Of a stretch of DNA of 64,000 bases, positions 27,701 through 38,940 are shown in pieces. The DNA lies in NCBI GenBank assembly GCA_038503065.1, contig JBCAMK010000004.1, forward strand, positions 1,625,001 to 1,689,000, given 5' to 3'. The stretch's first letter is position 1, and every line of letters begins with the position of its first letter. The notes under the pieces are model-generated. The model was not told the origin of the DNA, searched no databases, and saw nothing but the letters and a program-made list of their open reading frames with translations. The translations under genes were made by a program, and so were the position numbers. The stretch is from Paragyromitra xinjiangensis (taxonomy: Eukaryota > Ascomycota > Pezizomycetes > Pezizales > Discinaceae).

Positions 27701-29320
27701 ATCTAACTGGTGTTGATTCGATAAGTGACAGCCTACAGGAAGTGCCAAATGCTCTCAGGGGTATTCTGACCCTAGGAATCGGTAAGAAAAAGGCGGGTTC
27801 TTTGCTTGCGATATCTCCATGAGAAGTTACTATTAAGAATTTGTACGATATCCCAGGACATCGTCGAAACTCAAGCCTCGGCTACAGGCATCGTAAATAA
27901 GACCGACTAATTACCTCACTGCCTCACTGCCTCACTACTAATTAAGGAAAAGAAGTCCCCTATGTAACCTTGATCCTAATAGGAAAGACGGTCACTCGCA
28001 ATTGAGGATGGTATGAAGGAAGGTCGGTAATATCGCGGGTATCCCGCGACTAATCCGGGGAATTTGGCGTGACGAAAACAGTTCATCCGAACCCAGGGGC
28101 TTGATTATTTCCTTCAGAGATGTTCACCCATAATTTTTGATGCGGTGGAGGCAAGTTGCCGAATAGCAAGAGGCAAGCTAGCCTCATAGGGCTGGTGACG
28201 GGAATGCGCTCCATCTCCCTGTTACTTGGATATTAATCTTCTTCTTTCGGAGCTTGCTTGGCCTTGGGACTACGGCCACAAGACAGGGGCGATCTGTTCT
28301 GGAGTTGTTATTTTTCTCTTTGACCTTTGGTGATACGTGCATCTGAGATAATAATTTACTTTTTGCTCTATAGATTATTAACTATCAAGGGAAGTATCGA
28401 GAATTTGAATCTCAAATGAAGGGTGATAGATCGAGCAATTTTTTAAGGATGCTCTCGCCTGATAACGATCAGTACAAGCGCTACCTCCCAACTTTCATAA
28501 CTTAACTCTATTCCCTCTATGCCGCCTTCACATCCATACCACGACTTCAATGGTCTGGACAGGGACCGAATACGATGGTAGGCATTAATCACAAATCTTT
28601 ATTTCGACTGAATCTCGACTGAAGAGAATTCTATCACACAATCCCTGTTGGAGATGCTTCCTAATACGGGGCTTGGCCTTCGGGATCGGAAATGATTGAG
28701 AGACAGGCACCCGAGAGAGTATTTAGATAGGGGCCGTATGCCCACCTAGCAAGCAAGCAATCAAATCTTCTATTCCTCCCTACGTGCTCCCAATATTACA
28801 ACAACCCCATCACTTGAGACTTCGAGTGATAAAGCATGAAGCTACTCACTATAATCAAGTTACCATAAGCAAGTTATCCACTACTGCGCCAAAAACGTTT
28901 TTACCTTTAATTATCCTTAAAGCAGTACTCTGCCTCCTACATAAGGTATCCAGCTAGTACCTATTCGCATGAATCTTTGTCGACCGATCAGTATAACTTA
29001 TCACTACGACCTGCGCGTGTACACCCAAGGTTTTGGGCAATTGAAGGCGTATAAAACAGTTAGCTATATGGCCATGCGATGAGGATATTAATCTCAATAA
29101 ATTCACAGGTAGTCTACGGATGAAATAACACCTATATTAGTGAATGAAGCTGAGTACGATATCAAATTGAGTGATGCACCTCAAGGCCACATCGATTACA
29201 TATAAGTTCTAGATTGGGACTTGGTGCGCATGCTCAGGCGGTGCCCAACTGGTTTGATTGTAACGCCTAAAGAAATCTTACCTATAAATATCCTCGGTAG
29301 CGACGACGCCACTACACTAC
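18726..29320. other. Long gene-free region upstream of the TALE homeobox gene
   Basis: About 10.6 kb with no recognisable gene. The proximal part has short stretches with splice-like signals and may be 5' UTR and promoter. Open frames up to 163 codons (19622-20113 plus) or 132 codons (24741-25139 plus) lack any motif. A threefold cctcactg repeat lies at about 27914-27937, flanked by taatta on each side, and one TACATGTA lies at 27683-27690. No retroelement or large repeat was recognised by eye. Confidence 0.4.
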
Positions 29321-29457
29321 TACTTGACGATTATTTTAGTATTCGGATGCCGAAAGCCTGACCCCACGCTCAGGCTGTATTCTTTGGCCTACTAACACTC
29401 GTTTAGCCTAGGGGCGGGTTTCTAGGCCATCCGAATACCCCAATTTTCGTCGAATAT
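29321..29457. mobile_element. Small inverted-repeat element sharing TIRs with the 51.1 kb palindrome
   Basis: The left arm at 29321 onward reads tacttgacgatta, then tagtattcggatgcc. The right arm (to 29457), read in reverse complement, gives tattcgacgaaaattgg and ggtattcggatggcc. Both arms match the termini of the core at 51110-51203 (tactcgacgatt, then gtattcggatgcc). The element is about 137 bp, is flanked by TA, and has no coding capacity. It is most simply a MITE of a Tc1/mariner-pogo-like family. Confidence 0.6.
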
Positions 29458-30157
29458 TTGGGGATCTCGTGGCATGTAAATAGCGATTATACTCTTAATG
29501 CCAAAAAGATTTTGGTGAACAATTCACAAATATCTCTTGATCGACAAATTATGAGCTTTCAAGCCGAAATTCTTCCTGCACTCTACCTTTTGGGGCATGG
29601 GAACGTTTTATTTCCAAAATTTCTCGACGATTCTTGGGGAGCAGGGAGCTTAAATAAAACTGACTGGGGCCTTATACTGCACGTATTATTGGGAGAAACT
29701 AAGAGAAACATATCATCCTGATCCAACATTTGGAAGACTACAAGAGCATCGTCACATTGTGTAACATACTGCATCATGAAGAATTAAGCTACCCATGAGT
29801 GACCCACGGAGCACTAATACCTACGAGTAGGAGGCTTAGGTGGCGAAAATACTATTTTCGGGGATATTCCCAACTTTCCGATCCATTTTCTAGAGAGTTT
29901 CTACCGATGAATTCTTAATAAGTGAGTTTGAGATACACTAGGGGATATAACTGGAAATGGAATTGAGAGGGAAGACTTTTTCCGTATAGATCGAGACTTG
30001 CTCGGTGTACTACAAGTACTCCATGTATATAGTTGAAAGCTACCACCTAACCAAATGATACTACTAGCTCTATCACGTATAGCGATTGAAAACTACAGAG
30101 CTAAGTTTCTAAATTAGATGAGCTAGATTACGGAATGATTGGCTCCTGAAACTATTC
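29458..30157. other. Gene-free spacer between two inverted-repeat elements
   Basis: AT-rich DNA. An 87-codon open frame (29458-29721 plus) begins right at the element edge, but I see no motif in it. Nothing else was recognised. Confidence 0.35.
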
Positions 30158-30592
30158 GTAAAGAGCAAAGGCGCAGACTGCCTCCCGATCTAGAGGTGTG
30201 GTCCCAAAATACTCCACGGGTGTAAACTACCCCCTCCCACCACGTAGATACACAACATAACAGGATCTTTATTCCACCATCATCGCCACTACCAGTACAA
30301 CCACATCCCGCCAAATCTTGCTTGTCAACATGGCGGCTCTCCAGGAACAGCAGGAATTCGAATCCTATACTCATACCAAGACTACAGTTGCGGACAGAAT
30401 GTCTACCAGTGAGCAATCAAAGTTGGATCCAGCAATTTCTTCCAAAAGCAGTATTTTTGATGTATTGCTTCGCGATGTGGGGTTTAGTGTTTCACTCAAT
30501 AGGTCAAGGGGTAGTTTACGCCCCCGGGGTACCGGTATTTCGGAACCGTACCTCTAAGTCGGGAGGCAGTCTGCACCTTTGCTCATTCTTAA
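30158..30592. mobile_element. Inverted-repeat element (about 435 bp) of the same family as the inner repeat at 9.7 kb
   Basis: The left arm, 30158-30231, includes agcaaaggcgcagactgcct and ggtgtggtcccaaaatactc. The right arm, 30508-30592, is its reverse complement with scattered differences (shared core gactgcctcccga and gtaaactacccc). The central part, about 280 bp, carries short open frames without a motif. The same arm sequence appears at 9687-9730 and 9786-9824, so the family has at least two copies in this window. Non-autonomous; the partner transposase is unknown. Confidence 0.72.
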
Positions 30593-32133
30593 ATGTAAGG
30601 TCATTGATGCTTAAAGATGGCCATCAAATATCTGTTTGAGGGCTCAGCCTCATTATATCTAGATCTTTATTTAGATTTGATATCAATTACATGCACTCCC
30701 TAAGTCACTCTAGCCATAATTCTCATGCAGTTCTTTGTAGTTGGTTGGAAGTTACTCACCCCACCATGATCTAGTTACCTGAGGTATCAGCTGCATCTGC
30801 AACGGACTGTGGGTCATAATAAGTATTTCGTAATCTAACCTAACTGTGTAGCTCTTATCACATTCAATAACTCTGGTCACTTGTTCCTCTGATTGCTCTA
30901 GGTAAACGAAGAGAAAAAAAGAAGAGGGGGAAAGAGGGGGGAACGAAATAGAGGGGGGGTTTATACTCGCGCTAAGAGCTTATTAAACTTCTAGCCAAAA
31001 TCGACAACACTCGTGACTCCTCTAGCAGAGAGGCAGGCAGAAGACTATTCCCTGTTTAGATCGTTCTAATTACTATAGCACACCAAAAATTCGATCTTTA
31101 TCCCCATTGCGTTCGAAATATCATCATTCATCACTCGGTTCCTCTCCGAATCAAGATGAAAACCACGGGGTCGATTTAGTCTCTTAATTCCTTCATAGTT
31201 TATTTACAGATAAGATCACATTTTTCATATAGTTCTACCACTAATAGAGAAATTGCGTTTACACCTCATGGCCATTGCGCTGCACATTGATAAGTCCTAG
31301 TATAGGCAAGAACCACTTGACCCGAGTGCTACTAGAATAGCAGATGTAGAGAATATCATAGAGAGCTCCATCCCACCCGAGCTTAGAATAAGCGAATAAT
31401 ATTTATTATAAACGGAACCCTAGCGAAAGAAAAAACTCCACCGAGAGAATCAAACCTCCACGCTAGGCCGGGCAGGGGCTGATACCTTAAATACGAGCTG
31501 AAATTAGGGTTCGCGCATCGGATCGTAGGTGGCACGAAAGTAAAAGACACCTTATTATCGCATTTTGACAACGAGGGATAAAGGTCCGTTCCACCGATAT
31601 CAACAAAAAGAAACTTAGATACCTTCAAGCTTATATCGTTCCCGGTATAACTTATCTATCACAATCACCTTTGCCTTGGATGGTATACATATCCAACCAA
31701 TAAAGTAGCATAAATGAAAGCATCGGAGCACCAACCTTTAAGAACATGTATGTATTACCCATGACACATTCCTCGAAACTAGAAGGAATAAACAATAAAG
31801 CAATAAAGGCCAACGCTTAACACCTGTTATTATCTTGTCTACCAAAACCAAATTTCTACTTAAGAATGAATTGCCCTAACAACCCTTCAAATTCATACAC
31901 TTCATAAAGCAACCAAAACAGTCAAGCAAGTTACCCATACCAATATGTGAATGCTACGCTCCCTTAATCTGTATCCTTCATCATCTCACTCGGCTCTAAA
32001 ATTTACATAATACTCCTTCCAATTCTGCTCTGCTCCACGAAAATCACTTGCGTCTCCAAACCCCTAAAGTAAAAGAAGGAAAGGTAGTTAGAAGGAAAAG
32101 GATGCAGAACGTCATTCAATTCTCTATTCTGTC
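30593..32133. other. Gene-free DNA downstream of the acyltransferase gene, with a purine-rich tract
   Basis: About 1.5 kb without a recognisable gene. A G/A-rich run at about 30908-30961 contains several GGG to GGGGGGG blocks and could form unusual structure. The last few hundred bases should carry the 3' UTR of the acyltransferase. Confidence 0.4.
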
Positions 32134-33262
32134 TTACGACGTCTTCTTGCCCTCGACTCCCCGAGCAGATATCATCTTCAGCTCATTCAACATATTATCC
32201 CGAGTTTGAATGACCAACTCATCCACATCCGCGCCTGTCAAGCCCTCCGTCTGTATCGGTTCCAAAACCTGGTTTCATAGAGTCAGTCCAACCCTTTTTT
32301 CCTTCTTTGTTGATCATGTTTCGAGTATAGGAGGATATAAGCGAACCTTAACGTTAATAAGACCAGGCTCAAATGTCCGGTCTTGCAAATGCAGCACATG
32401 TGAGTAGTTCGCGACAACAACTGGAACGATTGGAACACCAGCTTGTATTGCAAGATGAAAAGCGCCCTTCTTGAATGGAAGGAGATCGGCTTTAGAAAAG
32501 TAGGACCGGGTGCCTTCAGGGAAAATCCAGACACTTTGTTTGTTGTCCCTAATCTCCCGGATGGCACCATCGAAAGCAGCAATCGCGGACTTGCGGTTCG
32601 CACGATCGATGAATACAGTTCCACTCAAAGCCACTATTCGATACGCCAGTTAGTATGGTGTAAAGTGAGCCTTCCGGTTGAAGATGCGAGGGACGGGGAA
32701 TATACTGAACCAGCCGAGGAAGGGAATGTATTTGAGACTTCGTTTTGCGGTGACGCTGCAGTGCTTGGGAAATATTCTACCCAAGAAAAGAATATCGAGC
32801 TCTCTGTTTCACGGGAAATGATTAGCACCAGCCCTTCCACCAGATTGACCATCTTATAATTCCCGAGACCTTCACCAAACTCTAAACTCCCTCCCCTCCC
32901 CCACTTCCACACTTGTAATAGACGCATGTACAAGGGGAAACCCACGATTGATGGTTAGACACAAACACAGCCGGTCTCGTCCCCAGCCACTCTTCATTCT
33001 CCACCTTGAACTCAATCCCAATCAACGGACACGTCAAATTCTTAAACGCTCTCGCCGTTGCCCACTGCGCAATGCTAACTTTCCCCACGGCCCTCAACGC
33101 GACGCTCGCAACAACACCATACGCCGCACACGTGAGGAGCAGAAAGTAACATGACAGAATTCGCGCGTAGAATCTGCCTTGTTTAAAGAACCGCCCTAGT
33201 AGTGATAAGACCATGATGGCGCCTGCGTAGAACAGCAGGAAGTTGGTGAGAAGGTGGAGCAT
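32134..33262 (-). CDS. SLC1: 1-acyl-sn-glycerol-3-phosphate acyltransferase (Slc1-type LPAAT)
   Basis: The enzyme acylates lysophosphatidic acid to phosphatidic acid at the ER or lipid droplet, an early step of glycerolipid synthesis. Exons are 32946-33262, 32706-32803, 32633-32347 and 32268-32134; the CDS is 837 nt (278 aa). Two hydrophobic segments fill the first 60 residues. The catalytic HX4D box is NHQSELD (His104, Asp109), created by joining exons 1 and 2. FPEGTRS lies at about residues 176-182, and PVVVAN follows as motif IV. Intron 2 (32634-32705) has a perfect TACTAAC branch site (32649-32655) and splits the Met of WFM/ALSGT. All three introns are supported by conserved residues at the joints. 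Length fits the family. Confidence 0.95.
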
Positions 33263-35734
33263 GATACCGTGACCGCGGTCTTTAAGGAGGCGGATGTGGG
33301 GGAGGTGAGAGAGGAGGCGAGTGAGGATGGGTGGTGGGTGAGTGAAGAGGAGGTGGAGAATTAGTTGCGGGAGTGCTGGGGGTGATGAGCCAGCCGGGGG
33401 TGGGCGGAACGGTGGGCGGACTGATGACGACTGAATCGTGAACGGGGGATATGAGGTTTAGATGGAGAAAATAGAAGGAGTGACCTATAAGGTATAGTGG
33501 TAGTGGTAGTAGTCGTTTCGTTTCAAGGCCATGTGAGTTCCTCAGCCGTACTGAGGGTTGGTGATTCCCGTGATAGTTCCCAGGGCAAAAAGACACTTTT
33601 CCACTTCTCCCTGTTTTCGCTTCTTCCGGGATCCCCGTCCGGCTGTTTTGACACTACCAAGTTTTATTTATAAAAGTTTTTCCGTTTCGTTTCGTTTCGT
33701 TAGTATTGTTTCTTCGTCACAACAAAACTAAGGAGAAAAATGACGGATTCAAAGTCGACGTGCTCTAAGAGTCTTGGCGCGTCAGGATGGGGAAGGTTCA
33801 CAGAAAGTGCCAAAGAAGGGGCACACGTCGATCGAGGCCCTGAACCCATGATTATTATTTTGTTTTGGTGGGGAATAGCGGCAATTCGTCACAGGACCAG
33901 CCTCAACAAGATTTCAGCTGGCGCCCCTTCTTTCACATGCTACGGCTTGGCGAAGAACCGCCACTATCGTCCTCACTAGCCATCCCATCACTATCGTCAT
34001 CACCACAAATCACCCGCTGCACACCATGTGCTAGAGCAGGTGCAAACTCAACCATTAAAGTTTAATCCGTCAAATCGAACCCCTTCCTTCCCCTGTCCCC
34101 CCCGCACCCAGCCAACCCTGCAACATCCCCACCCATCTTGGTCTGCATTATCAGCACTACTTCTCGAGATCTTGGTTGCTAAAGATGTGCATGTACCGAG
34201 GCGATTTAAAAGCGGAGACATCAATGATCCGCGGAAGTGCTTCTCCGCCTGCTGACATGAGTTTGCTGCATCAACAATCCCTTCTCCCTCATAGTCCTGA
34301 TTGGAATTACCAGGTAGCCCATCACCTTTGTGCTACGTACAAGAATTCTATATTTGATACGATATGACCCCACGGTGCGGGTGTAGGTTACCACGCCTTT
34401 TCCAGCCCGATTGAGGATGAATATAGTAATCAGTCTGTTAGGCTCATGAGAATTTGCTTGCGTTTCTCGCTATACACTGCAAGCAGCTAGATAACTGATA
34501 CCGTATTTTACCTAAGGCCCTTCGAACGTGAGCGACCGGATCTAATAGCCAGGTATTATGCACAACCAATTATTGTCCCTACCCGATTGTCTATCGTTTA
34601 CGGGTCTGGCTTAACGTTATTCCTCGAGGATCGAGAGGCGGGGTCTACCCACTAGTATGATTAGATTCATAAGATATATATTCATAACTTACCGCAACCT
34701 TACCCAATATGCCGTCGAGTTAGTTACTAAGATAACTTGAGATGGGGAAGCGCGAGGCCTGTTACTATATCCCTACCCTAGCCTTCAGCAGTCCTACCAG
34801 GCAAGATAATCAGGCTACAGACCAGCCAACTCAACCCAGGCAGTAACAATCACCCAGAAAACGTACTGTTATCTGGTGAAGGAAACAAGCAACACTCCCC
34901 TTCAATCTGTATATACAGATTTGTAGGCGGAGTCGGAGTATATGGCAAGAGTTTCTTTCTTTCATATAGGAATATCATGGGCAGGCGCATACAGTGACAT
35001 GACGATATAGAGTACCCTAATTAGAAAAGGATTCTAAGAGTTTCGTCAAACTATGGGAGGAAGCTCACGTTGAACTAAATACTTTCATCATTGGGAGAAA
35101 AGGTTTAAGACTCCCGGCGTTTGCTCCCGTACCAGCGAGTAATCCCTCGAGCTTAATCTACATTCAATGTGGGTCAACTCGTACTCTAGAACGTGAGCTT
35201 AGAGGGGGCCATGCAACGTCTGAAGTACACACCTTTTACTCTGAGCTGAAGTGGCACTCATTCCCGCACCTCCATTAATAACAGAAGCTAGAGTACTTGG
35301 GTGTAGGGGTTAGTGTGACGACAGGTGGCGGTGCATTTCTGTGGCTGAGAGACTCACAGTTGTTTGAATTTCCCAGTTTTACAAAGGAGCTTAAGCCTAC
35401 ATTATCTAGATAGCATTCTGAATTGATCAGGTATTCCCACCAGGCCTCGCAAGTGTTGCATGGGTTGGGGCAGGGAAATTGATATCTCCTGCCGTACCGC
35501 CGAGTTCGCCAGACTTACCTCTGCACCCTAGTATAGCAAATTACTCTTCTGTGGTCGTTCTGTGTGAAATTAGTTAAATACAATAGTGGGTCACCAGGGT
35601 GGGAGTGGGGTAGAGCCGAGTGATGAACCGTGACGACCGGCTTGAGAGTAGAAAAAGTACATACATGTAGTTTCGGCGGATGCTAAGTTCATGCAACACC
35701 CAACTACATGTACTGATAATCAAGTTCGGGGCTA
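33263..35734. other. Intergenic: acyltransferase promoter and repeat-like DNA
   Basis: Next to the gene there is a G/T-rich strand-biased stretch (33290-33540) and a short (TTTCG)n run near 33685. Open frames at 33740-34255 have no motif. Two TACATGTA octamers at 35662-35669 and 35705-35712 lie just outside the left end of the pogo-type transposon. No gene was recognised. Confidence 0.4.
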
Positions 35735-38104
35735 CAGTTCAATCGCCCTATAAGGGTTCACTCTGGACCAAGTCTCATACCCTTATAAAGCAGATACCCT
35801 TATAAAGCCGCCGAGTGATATTTCATGATGCCGAGTTCACGGTAGGATTAAGCATCTTAGGAGGTTTCCCGGTGCTAGATCGAGGTTTGGTATACAGTGT
35901 GTTTTAGTTTATGAGTGTTTTCACGCACTTGTGTTTTATTAATTACAGTAATTTTTATCCCGAATACCCATCATTACATGAGAAGAAAGTGTCGATTTTT
36001 TGCTGAACCTGGCGCCCTAACCTACTTACTCTTTCAGTTTCCATCTCTCGCATCATTCTAGCTAAATCATCTTGATTCCGCCGACTTGGGCTGTCTTTTT
36101 GAAGCTCAAACAAACTAATTATTTCTAAACTATCCATGACATCCCCCAACTTTATTTCTTCATGCTCTACCTCATCTTTTTCCTCCTCTATTTGTTCGGT
36201 AGCATTAACAGGCCGGAAAGTGTCAAGGATTTGCGCCTAATAAAGTAATTTAGTGATGATAAAATTAAAGTCTGAGGACCAAAGTGCTTACATCAAGAGT
36301 CGCTAGATCATCATCAATTCTCTCTTCCACCGGATCCAAAAAGCCATCCAGGTCTGTTACCTCATCGATAAATTTTCCCGCTAATAGAATTTCCAAATCT
36401 GCAAGCACTGATCTCCTAATATCGGCTAATTCTTCATCATCTTTTAAGAGTAGGGTTTGATCATCGTCATGGTTCTGCCAGTGGTTGTCATCCTGGCTAC
36501 TTCTCGGGATAAATGTCATACCATGTGGTAACTGGTATGGCCCTGGCTCGAATAATTTGACGGTACTCTTTGTAAAGCAGTTGAATATAGTTGAAGGCTT
36601 AACATCATAGTTCCAAGCAGTTACAGCCCATCGAATTGCCTGTAAAAGACTAATTTTGGGTAAAGACTGACTAGGAGAAAGCTTGTCAACAGCATTGACT
36701 AGGTACCGAACATAGTGACGACGAGTATGAGCTTTCCAAGCAGATATGATCCCTTGATCTAAAGGTTGCCACTTGCTGGTAGTATTGGCTGGAAGAAAAA
36801 TAACACGAGTATTTCGGAGACCTAACTCTCCTCCAATGTCTCTAACACCACACTCGTGGGCTGAAAAATTGTCCATCAGTAAAACCACTTTACGTCCACG
36901 CATGCGTTGATCAAACCAAGTTAAAAACTCTATCATTATCTTGGTTTGCATCCAGGATGTTTTGTTGTTTCGATAAACTATTCCTAAAGCATTTTTGTTG
37001 ATTCTTTTAAAACAACGAGGTTTTTTGGATTTTCCGATTATCCAAAGAGGTAGTTTGTCCGTCCCAGTACCGTTACAAGTTAAAGCCACTGTAATTCTAG
37101 CCTTTTCTTTCTTGACTCCCTCTATTTGCTCGGTGCAAAGTCGTCGGTCAGGTTGCATTCGGTACCAGTAGCCAGTTTCATCTACATTGTAGGTGTCATT
37201 CAGATCGTATTTTGATAGAATTTTTCGTATGGCTTCCATTTCGGCTTCCGCTTCTGCACTACAGTCAGAGCTTCCCGATTCTCCATGTTGTTTGTATTCC
37301 CGGATCCCGTGACCTCTCTTCCAGGTATCAAGCCATCCATCAGAAAACTTAGGGGTATCGCAATCTATCTCACAACCACATCAAAAATTAGCATTTATTC
37401 TATCATTTTTTAAAACTAAATAATAGCTTACCAGGATATATCTCAACGAAAAAGCTCCTAGCTTTCTCTTTAAGGATTTCTCCTGTAAGTGGGACTCGCT
37501 TCTCCACTTTCTTGTGCCACATGAAAAGTGCTTCGTCTAACTCAGGCCATTCAACTTGACGTCTTTTCTTCACAGGACCTTGTCGGGAGGATAAAGTTTG
37601 TCCTACTAGATCTGCGGATCGCTCAAGTAATGTTCTACTAATCACTGATTGCGAGATAATTTTCCCGTTGTGGGTATCTGAAAACCATTTTTGAATTTCT
37701 TTCCAGTGCGGGTGCTGGTTTTTAGGGCTGCATTGTACCTGATCAGCAAACCACTCACACATATCTTTTCGCTCCTGGTCGGAAAATGCTTGTCTTTTTT
37801 TTACCGGTGGCTTTGTTGTAGATGTCATAGTGATCTGAGATGCCTGTGTTGTAAACTTGAATAATGAAGTCGGGGGAACATAACCAACCGATGAAATACC
37901 CCTATTGAAAAATACCCCTATCGAAAATACCCCTAACCCTACACTGGCTATAAGGGTATACCACCAAAAAAATCTGAAATACCTAAGGGTATTCTTATAG
38001 GGAGATACCCTTATTTTACCATACAAAAAAAGTCGGGACCACCAAGTATACCCTTATAGAGCAGATACCCTTACAGGGCGAACCCTTATAGGGCGATTGA
38101 ACTG
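35735..38104 (-). mobile_element. Apparently intact pogo-type DNA transposon with TIRs and TA target duplication
   Basis: The 2,370-bp element begins cagttcaatcgccctataag and ends with its reverse complement, each end flanked by TA (35733-35734 and 38105-38106). Behind both TIRs lie subterminal repeats of ataagggtat type: two inside the left end (35780-35812) and several inside the right end (37900-38090), probable transposase-binding sites. The interior is filled by one spliced transposase gene on the minus strand with no broken frame. The TA target site, TIR style and DDD transposase place it in the Tc1/mariner superfamily, pogo/Tigger branch. A related terminus is found at 52995-53039 and a related small element at 60282-60448. 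Confidence 0.92.
35955..37828 (-). CDS. Pogo/Tigger-type transposase, DDD catalytic core, CENP-B-like N-terminus
   Basis: Cut-and-paste transposase of the surrounding element. Exons are 37432-37828, 36292-37364 and 35955-36236; introns of 67 bp (37365-37431) and 55 bp (36237-36291). The CDS is 1,752 nt (583 aa) and intact. The N-terminus holds a helix-turn-helix region and a CENP-B-type domain (FSDGWLDTWKRGHGI then YKQHGESGS formed across the first splice). The catalytic triad is visible as NVDETGYWY, LLMDNFSAHE and QPLDQGIISAWK, the DDD arrangement of pogo. The C-terminal part is acidic. The start at 37828 (MTSTTKPPVKKRQ) was chosen because the longer open frame upstream runs into the terminal repeats. 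No frameshift or stop is seen, so the copy could be active or recent. Confidence 0.92.
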
Positions 38105-38940
38105 TAATCCCCAATAATCTGGGATGATAACATTTATCCCTACTGCCCCTCTTACCCTTCCCACCGAGGAGCCAGGGTCAAAAATACACGCTCAGAAAAA
38201 AAGGAACCGTGACCGCTGCATAGGATACAAGCGAAGCTCAACCGTAGAAGAATAGAGTCCGGTAAGGCAAGGCTACCTAATATACACTTCTTTATATTTT
38301 TTTCCCTAAAGTATTTTTTCGCACACCTTTCCCTCCCTTTTCTTTTATGCACATCACAAAAAAAAAAGCTATTCGTGAGCCGAAGTTATAGGAAACGGGA
38401 AAGCTAAAAATAAAGAATAAAAAACACCCCAGCAGCGCCCAAAACACACCCATGCCCAAACCGAACGCTTGCAGAGAAGGAGAGAGAGAAAAGAAAACCG
38501 GAGTATGGGGTAGTAATAAAAAAAGAGGAGGGGAGGAGGTGTAGTATAACAATCATGAAGGGCAAAAAAGAAAAGAAGGGAAAGAACTTTACAATCAATA
38601 AAACTAGCCCCCATAGTAAAGTAAGTAAGAAGCCATTCCCGTAGGAAAATGGATGCATGCAATGACCCCATCCCACCCTGCCTCCGTAAGAAACCCCTGA
38701 ATGCGAGAAGGAAACGAAAAAACTATACAGAACGGAAAAACCAGATATCGGTGGAAAGAAGCCGATTATAAAGCTATGCAAACGTCCCAACCCATTATCC
38801 TTCTTTTAATGGACTTGTACAGAATAGTTCAAGCCAATTATCTATTTTCCACTCGACTCCACCGCTTTCCTCATTATTCATCTGATCATCGGATTAAAGG
38901 AAGAAAAAAACGAACGCCAATACAAACAAGCTTTCAATGA
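38105..38940. other. Intergenic between transposon and CDC27
   Basis: 836 bp of A- and G-rich DNA (plus strand) holding the CDC27 3' region. Minus-strand open frames here (38292-38790) are rich in Phe, Ser and Leu because of the base skew and have no motif. No terminator or RNA gene was recognised. Confidence 0.4.

Noticed and set aside
33740..34255. Overlapping plus-strand frames downstream of the acyltransferase promoter
   Set aside because: Three frames overlap without any conserved block; likely chance.
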